Positions 38,494 to 45,963 of a stretch of DNA of 64,000 bases are shown here, piece by piece. Below the pieces are notes generated by a model. That model worked only from the letters and a program-made list of their open reading frames with translations, was not told the DNA's origin and did not search any database. The translations under genes and the position numbers were made by a program. Where the stretch lies: NCBI GenBank assembly GCA_963768975.1, contig CAVYKB010000002.1:1-64000 (forward strand), in the 5' to 3' direction. Source of the DNA: CADCTB01 sp963768975 (lineage in GTDB: Bacteria > Actinomycetota > Acidimicrobiia > Acidimicrobiales > AC-14). Position 1 is the stretch's first letter. Every line of letters begins with the position of its first letter.

Positions 38494-39183
38494 CTAGGTG
38501 ATAACGCGGCGCGCCTCGGTGGGGCCATCGGCCCCGGAGCCTGCGAGCCGGGAGGCGGCCTGGCAGGCAAGCCGGTTGATCGCCATGTCGACCATGGCCG
38601 GGAGCACCTCCTCGAGGCGGATGCGAGAGATGGTCCACGGCTCGGCGATGGCGACCACCGGCCGGCCCACCCCGAAGGAGATGTCGAACGGCAGCGTCCA
38701 CTCGTCCTGCAGGCGGGCCTCGACGACGGCGCCGCCCAGCTGGCGGACCAGGCGGCTGACGACCGCCCGGGCCTCCTCCGGCGACGTGACGGCCAGGAGT
38801 GTGCGCTCCGCCTCGAGCACGTGGTCGTCGTCGGAGCCGACTGCCATCGCCCCGAGAAGCTCCTGGACGGCGGGATCTTTGTCGAAGGCGTCCCAGCCGG
38901 CATGGAGCTCGCACGGCGTCAGGAGCTCGATGCGCACCAGGTCCCAGCACCCGAGCCCGGTGCGGGCGGCCACGGACCGGTAGCGGCGAAGGGCCTCGGC
39001 GAGCGCGGCGCCGGGATCGGCGCGAGCAACGGAAACCTGGATGGCACACCGGTCGGGCTGGCACAGGGCCACCGGGTCCAGATCGGCCAAACCCTCAAGC
39101 ACTGTGCGAACCGACTGCGGATCGCCCCCCAGCGGCTGCCCGGGGCCAAGGACGGACTCCAGGACCACCATCCAGGTGCTCAC
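38494..39183 (-). CDS. Hypothetical protein sharing the novel N-terminal domain of the GGDEF/GAF/PAS sensor
   Basis: The start chosen is GTG 39183 (VSTWMVVLES) because it aligns with the start of the sensor at 34947 (MAGHWIVLLE); an in-frame ATG further upstream would add 47 very basic residues. About 100 residues match the sensor domain: WMVVLES/WIVLLEA, PDRCAIQVSVARADPGAALA/PHRYALQLTVAADDPSSALA, ALRRYRSVAA/ALGRWRRAAG. The remaining ~130 residues (EAERTLLAVTSPEEARAVVS, FDISFGVGRPVVAIAEPWTI) are a second domain of unknown function, perhaps GAF-like. It is upstream of, and probably co-transcribed with, the cobalamin-type gene. Confidence 0.6.
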   Translation of the reverse strand: MSTWMVVLESVLGPGQPLGGDPQSVRTVLEGLADLDPVALCQPDRCAIQVSVARADPGAALAEALRRYRSVAARTGLGCWDLVRIELLTPCELHAGWDAFDKDPAVQELLGAMAVGSDDDHVLEAERTLLAVTSPEEARAVVSRLVRQLGGAVVEARLQDEWTLPFDISFGVGRPVVAIAEPWTISRIRLEEVLPAMVDMAINRLACQAASRLAGSGADGPTEARRVIT

Positions 39184-39379
39184 CTTCGGCCGCCTGGCAC
39201 GGCGCCGCCTCCGCGCAACCCGAAGGGTCGAGAACCGAGCTCCACCGATCTCATCCCCGCCCCTCCTTCCGCCGTGTCCGCGCTTGAACCGCATCGAGAG
39301 AAAGTGGCGGCAAAAGGCCCCCACTACTCCATTGACTGGCTAGAACGGAAGCATACCTGACGAAATGGTCAACCTCGCC

Positions 39380-39556
39380 TCAAATCGGGCGAATCTCGGC
39401 CTCCGGGACCTCCACGAGCTGAAAGCCGCCCGGGCTGTAGGTGGCCTCCCAGCGATCGAGCAGCCGGCGGGAAATCCGGCGGTACGTTCCTCCGGACTCG
39501 CTGCCGACGACCGCCTCCTTCAGCGTCGCTGCGGGCTGATCGGCTCCAGGTTTCAT
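39380..39556 (-). CDS. Small hypothetical protein (58 residues)
   Basis: It starts at ATG 39556 with AAAGG about 9 bases upstream and stops at TGA 39380-39382. The sequence begins MKPGADQPAATLKEAVVG, continues GGTYRRISRRLLDRWEATYS and ends VEVPEAEIRPI. The composition is protein-like, with a basic amphipathic helix and a C-terminal strand. No family was recognised. It lies between the response regulator and the sensor-domain gene in the same direction, so it may be part of the same signalling operon. Confidence 0.55.
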   Translation of the reverse strand: MKPGADQPAATLKEAVVGSESGGTYRRISRRLLDRWEATYSPGGFQLVEVPEAEIRPI

Positions 39557-39635
39557 GCCATACCTTTGCAGGCGAGCCCAACATTGTCATCGGCCTCCGG
39601 TACGAATCGGCGCCGGCCCGCCTCGTCCTGGAGTA

Positions 39636-40322
39636 CTACTGCCTGAGCCGCAGGCCGGGCACCACGACCCCCGTCTCGTAGGCCAGGATCACCGCCTGCA
39701 CGCGGTCACGCAGGCCGAGCTTGGCTAAGACACTCGACACGTGGCTCTTGACCGTGCTCTCGCTGACGACGAGCCGACCACCGATCTCCTGATTCGACAG
39801 ACCTAGCGCGACCAGCTCGAGCACCTCCAGCTCCCGAGGCGACAGCACGGAAAGACGCGTGCCGGCCGACGGCAGCGCCGAGCCGGCCGCCTGCTCGAGT
39901 CCGGAGAACCGCCCGATCAGCCGGCGGGTCATCCCCGGGTCGACCAGCGCGTCGCCGGCGGCCACCACGCGGACCGCAGTCGCCAACAGGTCATAGGCCG
40001 AGTCCTTCAGCAGGAAGCCGCTGGCGCCGGCCCGCAACGCCTCGTAGACCGATGCTTCATCGCTCATGATGGTGACGAGTACGACCCGTGTGCCCAAGCC
40101 CTCCGCCGCCAGCAGGCGGGTGGCCTCCAAGCCGCCGAGCACCGGCATTCGGAGGTCCATGACCAGGACCTCGGGCAGGAGCTCTCCGGCCAGGCGCAGG
40201 GCATCTCGCCCGTCGGCGCCCTCGCCAACCACAGTGACGCCCGGCTCGGCGTCGAGCATCATGCACAACCCGCGGCGGGCGGTGGCGTCGTCGTCGACGA
40301 CTATCACCCGCAAGTCAGTCAC
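39636..40322 (-). CDS. NarL/LuxR-family response regulator
   Basis: This 228-residue protein has a receiver domain with acidic pocket VIVVDDDAT, phospho-acceptor Asp in EVLVMDLRMPVLGGLE, Thr/Ser switch VVLVTIMSDEA and Lys in FLLKDSA. A LuxR-type DNA-binding domain follows (LSPRELEVLELVALGLSNQE, STVKSHVSSVLAKLGLRDRV). It is paired with the overlapping histidine kinase (ATGA, 40319-40322). It belongs to the operon that begins with the BldC-like gene at 42328. Confidence 0.93.
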   Translation of the reverse strand: MTDLRVIVVDDDATARRGLCMMLDAEPGVTVVGEGADGRDALRLAGELLPEVLVMDLRMPVLGGLEATRLLAAEGLGTRVVLVTIMSDEASVYEALRAGASGFLLKDSAYDLLATAVRVVAAGDALVDPGMTRRLIGRFSGLEQAAGSALPSAGTRLSVLSPRELEVLELVALGLSNQEIGGRLVVSESTVKSHVSSVLAKLGLRDRVQAVILAYETGVVVPGLRLRQ

Positions 40323-41983
40323 ACCGGTAGGCGGAGCTCGACCGCCCAGCCTCCTGCCGGCGTGGGGCCGGCGGACAGGTCGCCGCCAAGGAACTCCGCC
40401 CGCTCCCGCATGCCGACGAGCCCCAGGCCCCCGCCGGCAGCGGAAGACGCCCCAGGGGAAGGAGCCCCAAAGCTGGGTCGGACCCCTACCGTCGCGGCCA
40501 TGACCGCCTCCGTGGCTTGGAGTTCGGCCCGCGCCGGAGGTGACCCGTTCTCCACGACCACGACGACCTCACGGGGCCGGCGGCCGACCACCACCGACGT
40601 CGGCGCACCAGCGGCGTGCTTTTGGACGTTGTTCAGCGCCTCCTGAATGACCCGGAACGCTGCCAGATCCACCGCTGGCGGCAGCGAGCCGAGATCGCGG
40701 TCGATGTCGAGGGACAGCACGGTGCCGGCGGCCCGTAGGGGCGCGGCCAGGGTATGGAGCCCACCCAGCCGGGACGCGCCGGCGTCGTCTGCCTCACCGA
40801 GATCGCGAAGGCCGACGAGGAGGCGCCGCATCTCCTCCAGCGCCTCCCGGCTTCGCTGCTCGATCGTGCCCAGAGCAATGTCGGCCAGTTCGAGGTGCTC
40901 GGGCCCGATGGCCAGCATCCGTCGCGCTCCTCCCGCCTGGACGACGACCGCGCCAAGGCTGTACGTGACGAAGTCGTGCAGCTCCCGGGCGATGCGCTCG
41001 CGCTCCTGGGCGCGGGCGCGCCGCACTTCCGCGCCCCGGTCGGCCTCCGCCCTCGCCGCCAGCTCAGCCATGAGGCCGCGCATGCGGATCCAGACCAGGA
41101 CGAGCACGGCGATCGTGGGGGCCATGACCGCCAGAAGGTCGAGGTCGTGACCGGTGAGCTCGAAGGCCACGACGAAGCCAGGTCCGACCAGCGAACCGAG
41201 GAGGAGGGCCACGGTCCGGGGCCGGGCCGAGCCCGGCCGGTCCGGGACCTCGCCGCCGAGCGACGTCATCGTCGGGTGTAGCGCCGCAGCCGCCCAGAGC
41301 ACGGCGCCCAGGAGCCAGCCGAGGTCAACGACGGTGCCGTCCTCGTAGACGTCGTGGAGCTGGAGAACCTGGAAGCCGATGTCGGACGCGAGGAGACAGA
41401 CAATCCCACCCATGAGCAGCAGGTTCGCCGGGTTCCACTGCCGGCCGCCGATCGCGAGGCGCACCGCCACCCCGAACAGCACGAGGTCGGCAAGGGGGTA
41501 GGCGAGCGTGAACGCCATCTGGACGGCCGAGATACCGGCCTGGTTCGCCGACGGCTCGGCGACAAAGAGCCACAGGACGACGCCGGCCCCGCTGGCGATG
41601 ACGCCGGCATCCACCAGGGCCGGGAGGTCACCTCTGGGGTTGCCCTGCCGGGCGAGCAGCAGAAGCCCGGTGATGGCCAGGCAGTAGCCGCCGAGGTAAA
41701 ACCCGTCGGCCGCCGACGGGAACGGGTCGTTGCCGGCATGCTTGACGACGTCCCACACCAGGTCTCCCAACCCGAAGGAGATCTGGGCGACGGCGATCAG
41801 CTGCCATGGCCGAGGGTCACGCGGGCGGCCGGCCCGCACCCCCACAAGGATGACGACGCCGCTCAGAAGGCGAAGAGCGTCGTAGAACGCGTCCTTCGGA
41901 AGGCCGGACGCCAGGTGCCAGATGCCGATGCCGGCCAAGCCCAGCACGCACCACGCCGGCGTCGCTCGGGCTCCCCTGGACAT
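40319..41983 (-). CDS. Membrane histidine kinase, NarX/DesK-type
   Basis: The protein has 554 residues. The N-terminal ~290 form eight or so membrane segments (CVLGLAGIGIWHLASG, LAITGLLLLARQGN, VMAPTIAVLVLVWIRM), a MASE-like sensor. The HisKA_3 dimerisation helix has the phospho-His in ERERIARELHDFVTYSLGAV. The HATPase domain has N-box FRVIQEALNNVQKHAAG and G-box GGGLGLVGMRERAEFLGG. It is the cognate kinase of the overlapping response regulator. The stimulus is not readable. The gene lies 27 bases after the BldC-like gene. Confidence 0.9.
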   Translation of the reverse strand: MSRGARATPAWCVLGLAGIGIWHLASGLPKDAFYDALRLLSGVVILVGVRAGRPRDPRPWQLIAVAQISFGLGDLVWDVVKHAGNDPFPSAADGFYLGGYCLAITGLLLLARQGNPRGDLPALVDAGVIASGAGVVLWLFVAEPSANQAGISAVQMAFTLAYPLADLVLFGVAVRLAIGGRQWNPANLLLMGGIVCLLASDIGFQVLQLHDVYEDGTVVDLGWLLGAVLWAAAALHPTMTSLGGEVPDRPGSARPRTVALLLGSLVGPGFVVAFELTGHDLDLLAVMAPTIAVLVLVWIRMRGLMAELAARAEADRGAEVRRARAQERERIARELHDFVTYSLGAVVVQAGGARRMLAIGPEHLELADIALGTIEQRSREALEEMRRLLVGLRDLGEADDAGASRLGGLHTLAAPLRAAGTVLSLDIDRDLGSLPPAVDLAAFRVIQEALNNVQKHAAGAPTSVVVGRRPREVVVVVENGSPPARAELQATEAVMAATVGVRPSFGAPSPGASSAAGGGLGLVGMRERAEFLGGDLSAGPTPAGGWAVELRLPV

Positions 41984-42010
41984 AACCGACGAAGTGTACG
42001 ATGCACGCCC

Positions 42011-42328
42011 TTAGGGCGCCGGGTCCTCCTGCTTGGCCGCCGGATCCTGCTCCTCTTCAACTGCGGCGTCCTGCTCTTCGTAGCCAGGGGTTTCTTCGTC
42101 TGCCGCCAGCGGGCCGTCCCCGTTCTTTGCGTGGAGGCCGTCCCGCCCTTCCTCCGACTCGGCGATCGCAATCTCGACGTCGCGCAGCCGGAACCGCCGA
42201 TGACCGCCCAGTGTGTATGTGCAGGGCAGCATGCCCTGCTCCGCCCACCGGTGGACCGTCTTGGTCGAGACGTGCAGTCTGTCGGCCACCTGTCCTGCGG
42301 TGAGGTACTGATCCTCTGCGTTGTTCAA
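42011..42328 (-). CDS. BldC-like helix-turn-helix protein with acidic C-terminal tail
   Basis: This 105-residue protein has a BldC-type domain in residues 1-65 (DQYLTAGQVADRLHVSTKTV, HRWAEQGMLP, TLGGHRRFRLRD) closely similar to the paralogues at 34 kb. Unlike them it carries a ~40-residue acidic, low-complexity tail (EEQDAAVEEEQDPAAKQED), which may be a protein-interaction or regulatory extension. It heads a three-gene unit with the histidine kinase and response regulator. A well-formed promoter lies 180 bases upstream. Confidence 0.85.
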   Translation of the reverse strand: MNNAEDQYLTAGQVADRLHVSTKTVHRWAEQGMLPCTYTLGGHRRFRLRDVEIAIAESEEGRDGLHAKNGDGPLAADEETPGYEEQDAAVEEEQDPAAKQEDPAP

Positions 42329-42506
42329 CCGGCCGCCGAAGGCTGCAGACCCGCCGCGGCCCCGTGCTGCGCACGAGAATGGCGGCGCCCCGCAGCGGAG
42401 CCTGCCGAAGCCTGCGATGCTCCCAAAACCTCATACCTCCTGCCGGCCGGCGGCGAGAGGCGGTGGTCTCGGTCCTGACCGCCGCCGGGTTTTGACTATT
42501 TCGTCG

Positions 42507-42536
42507 ATTATGTCTGAATTGAGCGTTTCAAGTCAA
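42507..42536 (-). promoter_or_regulatory. Promoter of the BldC-like/kinase/regulator operon
   Basis: On the minus strand: -35 TTGACT (42531-42536), an 18-base spacer, and -10 CATAAT (42507-42512). TTTGACT at 42491-42497 and AGTCAAA at 42531-42537 form an inverted repeat around an A/T-rich island, a possible operator. The leader to the start codon is about 170 bases. Confidence 0.55.
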
Positions 42537-42548
42537 ACACTCCCCTGC

Positions 42549-45500
42549 TCAGCCGGAAACGAAGACATCGTCGAGATAGAAGGTGTTGCCGAGGGCGCCC
42601 CGGCTGTTGGTGAAGTCGACGCCCACGAACGCGGTGCCCGCCGGTGCGGTGACGCTGGTGGTGGCGTTGGCCCACGTGGTCGTCAGCGACGGCAGGGAGA
42701 CGGTGTCGGTGCGGATGGTGAGCCCGAGGGCGTTCCGCCAATGCACCGACATGGTGACCGCGATGCCTGATCCGGTACCCGCCCGCCCCCAGAAGCTGAT
42801 GGTCTTGGGCCCGGCGCCGGCGGTGTAGCCCGGGAAGTTGACCTGGGTCACTCCCCACCCGTACAGCGCAGTGAGGTTGACCTTGAGGCTCCGGGTTCCC
42901 GAGCGGGCCTGTTCCGGGGAAGACGACGTGGTCACCGAGAACCAGTTCTTCCATGTGCCCGTCGAGGCCTCCAACCCGGCGGTGTCGGCGTCCAGGACGT
43001 TGCCCGCCGGCGCTCCCGGCGCGGTCGTCGGTGTGGTCGAGGCCGGCGTCCCGTCGCCGACGAAGATGTCGTCTAGGTACACGGTGTTGCCGGGCACGCC
43101 CGTCGAGCTGGTGAAGTCGACGGCCACTCTGGTCGTACCCACCGGCGCGGTGGCCGCCGCGCTGGCCCGAACCCAGGCCGGCCCGAGGGTGAGGCTCACG
43201 CTGTCGGTCCTGAGATCGACGCCCAGGGAGTTCCGCCAGTGCACGTTCATTGTGGCCGTTACGCCGGTACCCGAGCCCGCCCGGCCCCAGAAGCTGATCG
43301 TGTTCGCCCCGGCGGCGGCGGTGAACCCGGGCCAGTTTTTCTGGGTCACCCCCCAGCCGTAGGGTGCATTGACCGACACCTTGAGGCTGGCGCCGCCGCT
43401 GTGGGCCTGCTCGGTGGAGACGGCCGTCGCCGTCGAGAACCAGGGCACCCACACCGCGCCCGGTGCATCGAGGCCGGCGGTGCCGGAGTCGAGAAGGTTG
43501 TTGGCGGCGTTCGGCGGCAGCGTCGTGGTCGTGGTCGGGGCGACCGTCGTCGTCGTGGTGGGGGCCACCGTCGTGGTGGTCGTGACCGCACCATCGGCCA
43601 CGAAGACATCGTCGATGTACATGGTGTCTCCGACCACCCCGTCGCTCCCGGTGAGCTCCACCGCGACCAAAGCGGTCCCGGCAGGACTCGTGACCTGCTT
43701 GGAGGCCTGCTGCCATGTGCTGCTCAGGGCGTTGACGGCCACGCTATCGGTCCGCAGCGCCCCACCGGCGCCGTCCTTCCAGTGGACCCACATGGTGGCG
43801 CCACGAGGGGAGCCGGCGCCGCCTTTGGCCGAGAAACCGATGGACTTCGTGCCGGATGTGGCCGCGAAGCCGGGGTAGTTGCTCTGGGCCACACCCCAGT
43901 ACTGGCCGCTGATGTCGACTTTCAGGCTCCGGGCGCCGGTCCGGGCTTGATCGGTGGAGACCGTGACCGCCGTCCCGAACCAGGCGATCCATTTGCTCCC
44001 AGGGGTGTCCAGCGTGGAAGTGGCCGCGTCGAGCGCGTTGCCCGGCACGGTGGCCACCGGCACCGTGGTCGTGGTCGTGCCCGGCGAGGCAGTGGTCGTC
44101 GTCGTCGCGCCAGGTGTCAGCGAGAACGTGCTGCCGGAATCCTGAAAGTAGGTCGACTGCCACGTGCTGAAGGACTGGAAGTTGGCGCTGCCGTACGGGG
44201 TCCATTTCCAGTCGCCCACATAGCTGTTGTTGGCGAAGCGGTTGTTCTGGCCGTAGGTCATAGCCTCCTGGACCACGTTGCCCAGGTACGGCGACCAGCT
44301 CGGAGCGGTACCAGCGCCCGACATGACCGTCATCTGGCCGCAGCCCGCAGTCGTGCAGCCGATGGCGGCCTTGTCCATGCGGAAGTCGTTCTGGTGGACG
44401 GAGACGTTCTGGGTCTTCCACCGGCAGTCGTCCTTGTAGGGCGCGGCACTGATCGTGCCGGCCACGCAGGTCGCCCTGGTGGCGGCGCCGCCCTTGGTGC
44501 AGTAGCCGTTGGGCTCGGCACCGCAGAAGCGGTCGGGGTGCTCCCACAGGACGACGCCGCCCCAGTTGTCCTCGACCAGGTTGTCGGAGATCTCGAAGGT
44601 TCCGTACACCCCACCGTTGACCCGGGCGTCGCCACCGCTCTCGGAGAGGTAGATGGCTCCGATCGGGAAGACATCCCCGCGAGCGGCGAAGGACCGGCCT
44701 TTCACCAAGGCGTTGCGCTTCAGGGTGTTCTGGGCGATGCGGGCGTTATAGGAAATCTCATAGAAGATGCCCTCGCCGTCGTTGTCGTTGATGTAGTTGC
44801 CCTCGATGCGGAAGCCGACGTTGTTGGTGTCGGCCCAAATGCCGGAACCGCGGTTGTGATGGATCCAGTTGTTGGTGATGGCGGCGCCGGTCATGTCCCA
44901 GAACTTGGTGGCGCCGCTGCAGCCGCAGTACTGCACCCGCGCCTCCCAGTCGTCACGGTTGTTGGCGGTGATCTCGTTTCGGTCGACGATGACGTTGGTC
45001 ACGCCCTCGGGCCGGAAGGTGCTCAGCCCGTACTGGCCGTTGCCGGTGATGCAGTTGGAGCGCACGACGTTGTCGGAGCCGATCATCACGCCGGCGCCGG
45101 AGTTGTTCCGGATGGTGTTGGACTCGATCGTCCATCCCCGTGCCGACTCATGGTTGACCACGCCCTCGTTGCTCTGGGTCCCAGGCACGCCGAAGTTCTG
45201 GATGGTGAGGTGCTTGATGACCACGCCGGTGGCCTCCTGGGTGAAGGCGTAGCGATTGACGCCGAAGCCGTCGAGGATCGCCCCCGGTGCGCCGATGTAG
45301 ACGTTGTTGTTCTTGGGGATCACCTGGGCCCACATGTCGCCGCCCAACGAGTGGGTGCCCGGGGCCAGCCAGAACGTCGTCCCCGCCGGCCTCGATTCGG
45401 TGATGGCGTACAGGTTCTGGCCGGGGTCGACCCGGACAGCGCCGGCCGGCGCGGTGGACGGACCGTCGAGCACCGCTGCGTTCCCGCAGATCTGCGCCGG

Positions 45501-45674
45501 CGGGGATGTCGGGTAGCCCGTCGCCGCCGCCGCCGGGACCGCGTTCGGCAGCACGGCGGGCAGGGCCAGGCCCAGGGCCACGGTCACCCAGGTGGCAAGG
45601 GTCCGCCGGCGCACGGTTCGGGCGGTTGGCTGGAGACGCGCAGCGGTACGGGGACGGGATTCGGTCGATCCCAT
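42549..45674 (-). CDS. Giant secreted beta-helix protein with three C-terminal carbohydrate-binding-like modules
   Basis: The protein has about 1041 residues. The start chosen is ATG 45674 (MGSTESRPRTAAR) because AGGAG lies just upstream. A signal peptide (TLATWVTVALGLALPAVLPN) precedes a right-handed beta-helix (about 50-500) with N-rich turns (TIRNNSGAGVMIGSDN, VDRNEITANNRDD, DNDGEGIFYEISYNARI). Thr-rich linkers then separate three homologous ~155-residue modules, each with a YGWGVTQ/YWGVAQ strand, a FWGRAG-type strand and a DDVFV/DDIFV end, resembling CBM4/9-like jelly rolls. It is probably a surface enzyme or adhesin acting on polysaccharide. A 6-bp inverted repeat and a hairpin lie upstream. 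Confidence 0.75.
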   Translation of the reverse strand: MGSTESRPRTAARLQPTARTVRRRTLATWVTVALGLALPAVLPNAVPAAAATGYPTSPPAQICGNAAVLDGPSTAPAGAVRVDPGQNLYAITESRPAGTTFWLAPGTHSLGGDMWAQVIPKNNNVYIGAPGAILDGFGVNRYAFTQEATGVVIKHLTIQNFGVPGTQSNEGVVNHESARGWTIESNTIRNNSGAGVMIGSDNVVRSNCITGNGQYGLSTFRPEGVTNVIVDRNEITANNRDDWEARVQYCGCSGATKFWDMTGAAITNNWIHHNRGSGIWADTNNVGFRIEGNYINDNDGEGIFYEISYNARIAQNTLKRNALVKGRSFAARGDVFPIGAIYLSESGGDARVNGGVYGTFEISDNLVEDNWGGVVLWEHPDRFCGAEPNGYCTKGGAATRATCVAGTISAAPYKDDCRWKTQNVSVHQNDFRMDKAAIGCTTAGCGQMTVMSGAGTAPSWSPYLGNVVQEAMTYGQNNRFANNSYVGDWKWTPYGSANFQSFSTWQSTYFQDSGSTFSLTPGATTTTTASPGTTTTTVPVATVPGNALDAATSTLDTPGSKWIAWFGTAVTVSTDQARTGARSLKVDISGQYWGVAQSNYPGFAATSGTKSIGFSAKGGAGSPRGATMWVHWKDGAGGALRTDSVAVNALSSTWQQASKQVTSPAGTALVAVELTGSDGVVGDTMYIDDVFVADGAVTTTTTVAPTTTTTVAPTTTTTLPPNAANNLLDSGTAGLDAPGAVWVPWFSTATAVSTEQAHSGGASLKVSVNAPYGWGVTQKNWPGFTAAAGANTISFWGRAGSGTGVTATMNVHWRNSLGVDLRTDSVSLTLGPAWVRASAAATAPVGTTRVAVDFTSSTGVPGNTVYLDDIFVGDGTPASTTPTTAPGAPAGNVLDADTAGLEASTGTWKNWFSVTTSSSPEQARSGTRSLKVNLTALYGWGVTQVNFPGYTAGAGPKTISFWGRAGTGSGIAVTMSVHWRNALGLTIRTDTVSLPSLTTTWANATTSVTAPAGTAFVGVDFTNSRGALGNTFYLDDVFVSG

Positions 45675-45754
45675 GGGGGCAACTCCTGAGGTCACAGTTC
45701 GGCGGAGGCGGGGCCATCCGGGGGCCGTTCCCTGTCATCGGACCCGGCCGAAAG

Positions 45755-45771
45755 AGACCTTTATGAGGTCT
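45755..45771. promoter_or_regulatory. Inverted repeat upstream of the giant beta-helix gene
   Basis: AGACCT-TTATG-AGGTCT is a perfect 6-bp inverted repeat about 80 bases before the start codon, in a locally A/T-rich patch. It is a candidate operator; no partner protein is known. Confidence 0.4.
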
Positions 45772-45821
45772 TTGACTCATTCATGCGCTTCGTCGGAAGA
45801 CGCTCCTGACAATTCCGACGG

Positions 45822-45854
45822 CCGCTCCGAGACGGAGCGGAATCGGCGGATTCC
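45822..45854. repeat. Two adjoining hairpins between heparinase-like and beta-helix genes
   Basis: CCGCTCCG-AGA-CGGAGCGG (45822-45840) is a perfect 8-bp stem. GGAATC-GGCG-GATTCC overlaps it at 45839-45854. Both lie between two minus-strand genes. There is no U-tract, so terminator function is only possible. Confidence 0.5.
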
Positions 45855-45963
45855 GCAGCATCGACCGCAGACGGCTTCCTGGTGGAACAGGTGACTCCTT
45901 CCCAGCGAGATCGGCGCACCCCTGCCGAGTCCCGCCGCAGCGCAGGGCCCTGGAAGTCGAGCG

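Noticed and set aside
45822..45854. Intrinsic terminator
   Set aside because: Hairpins are strong but no U-tract follows on either strand.
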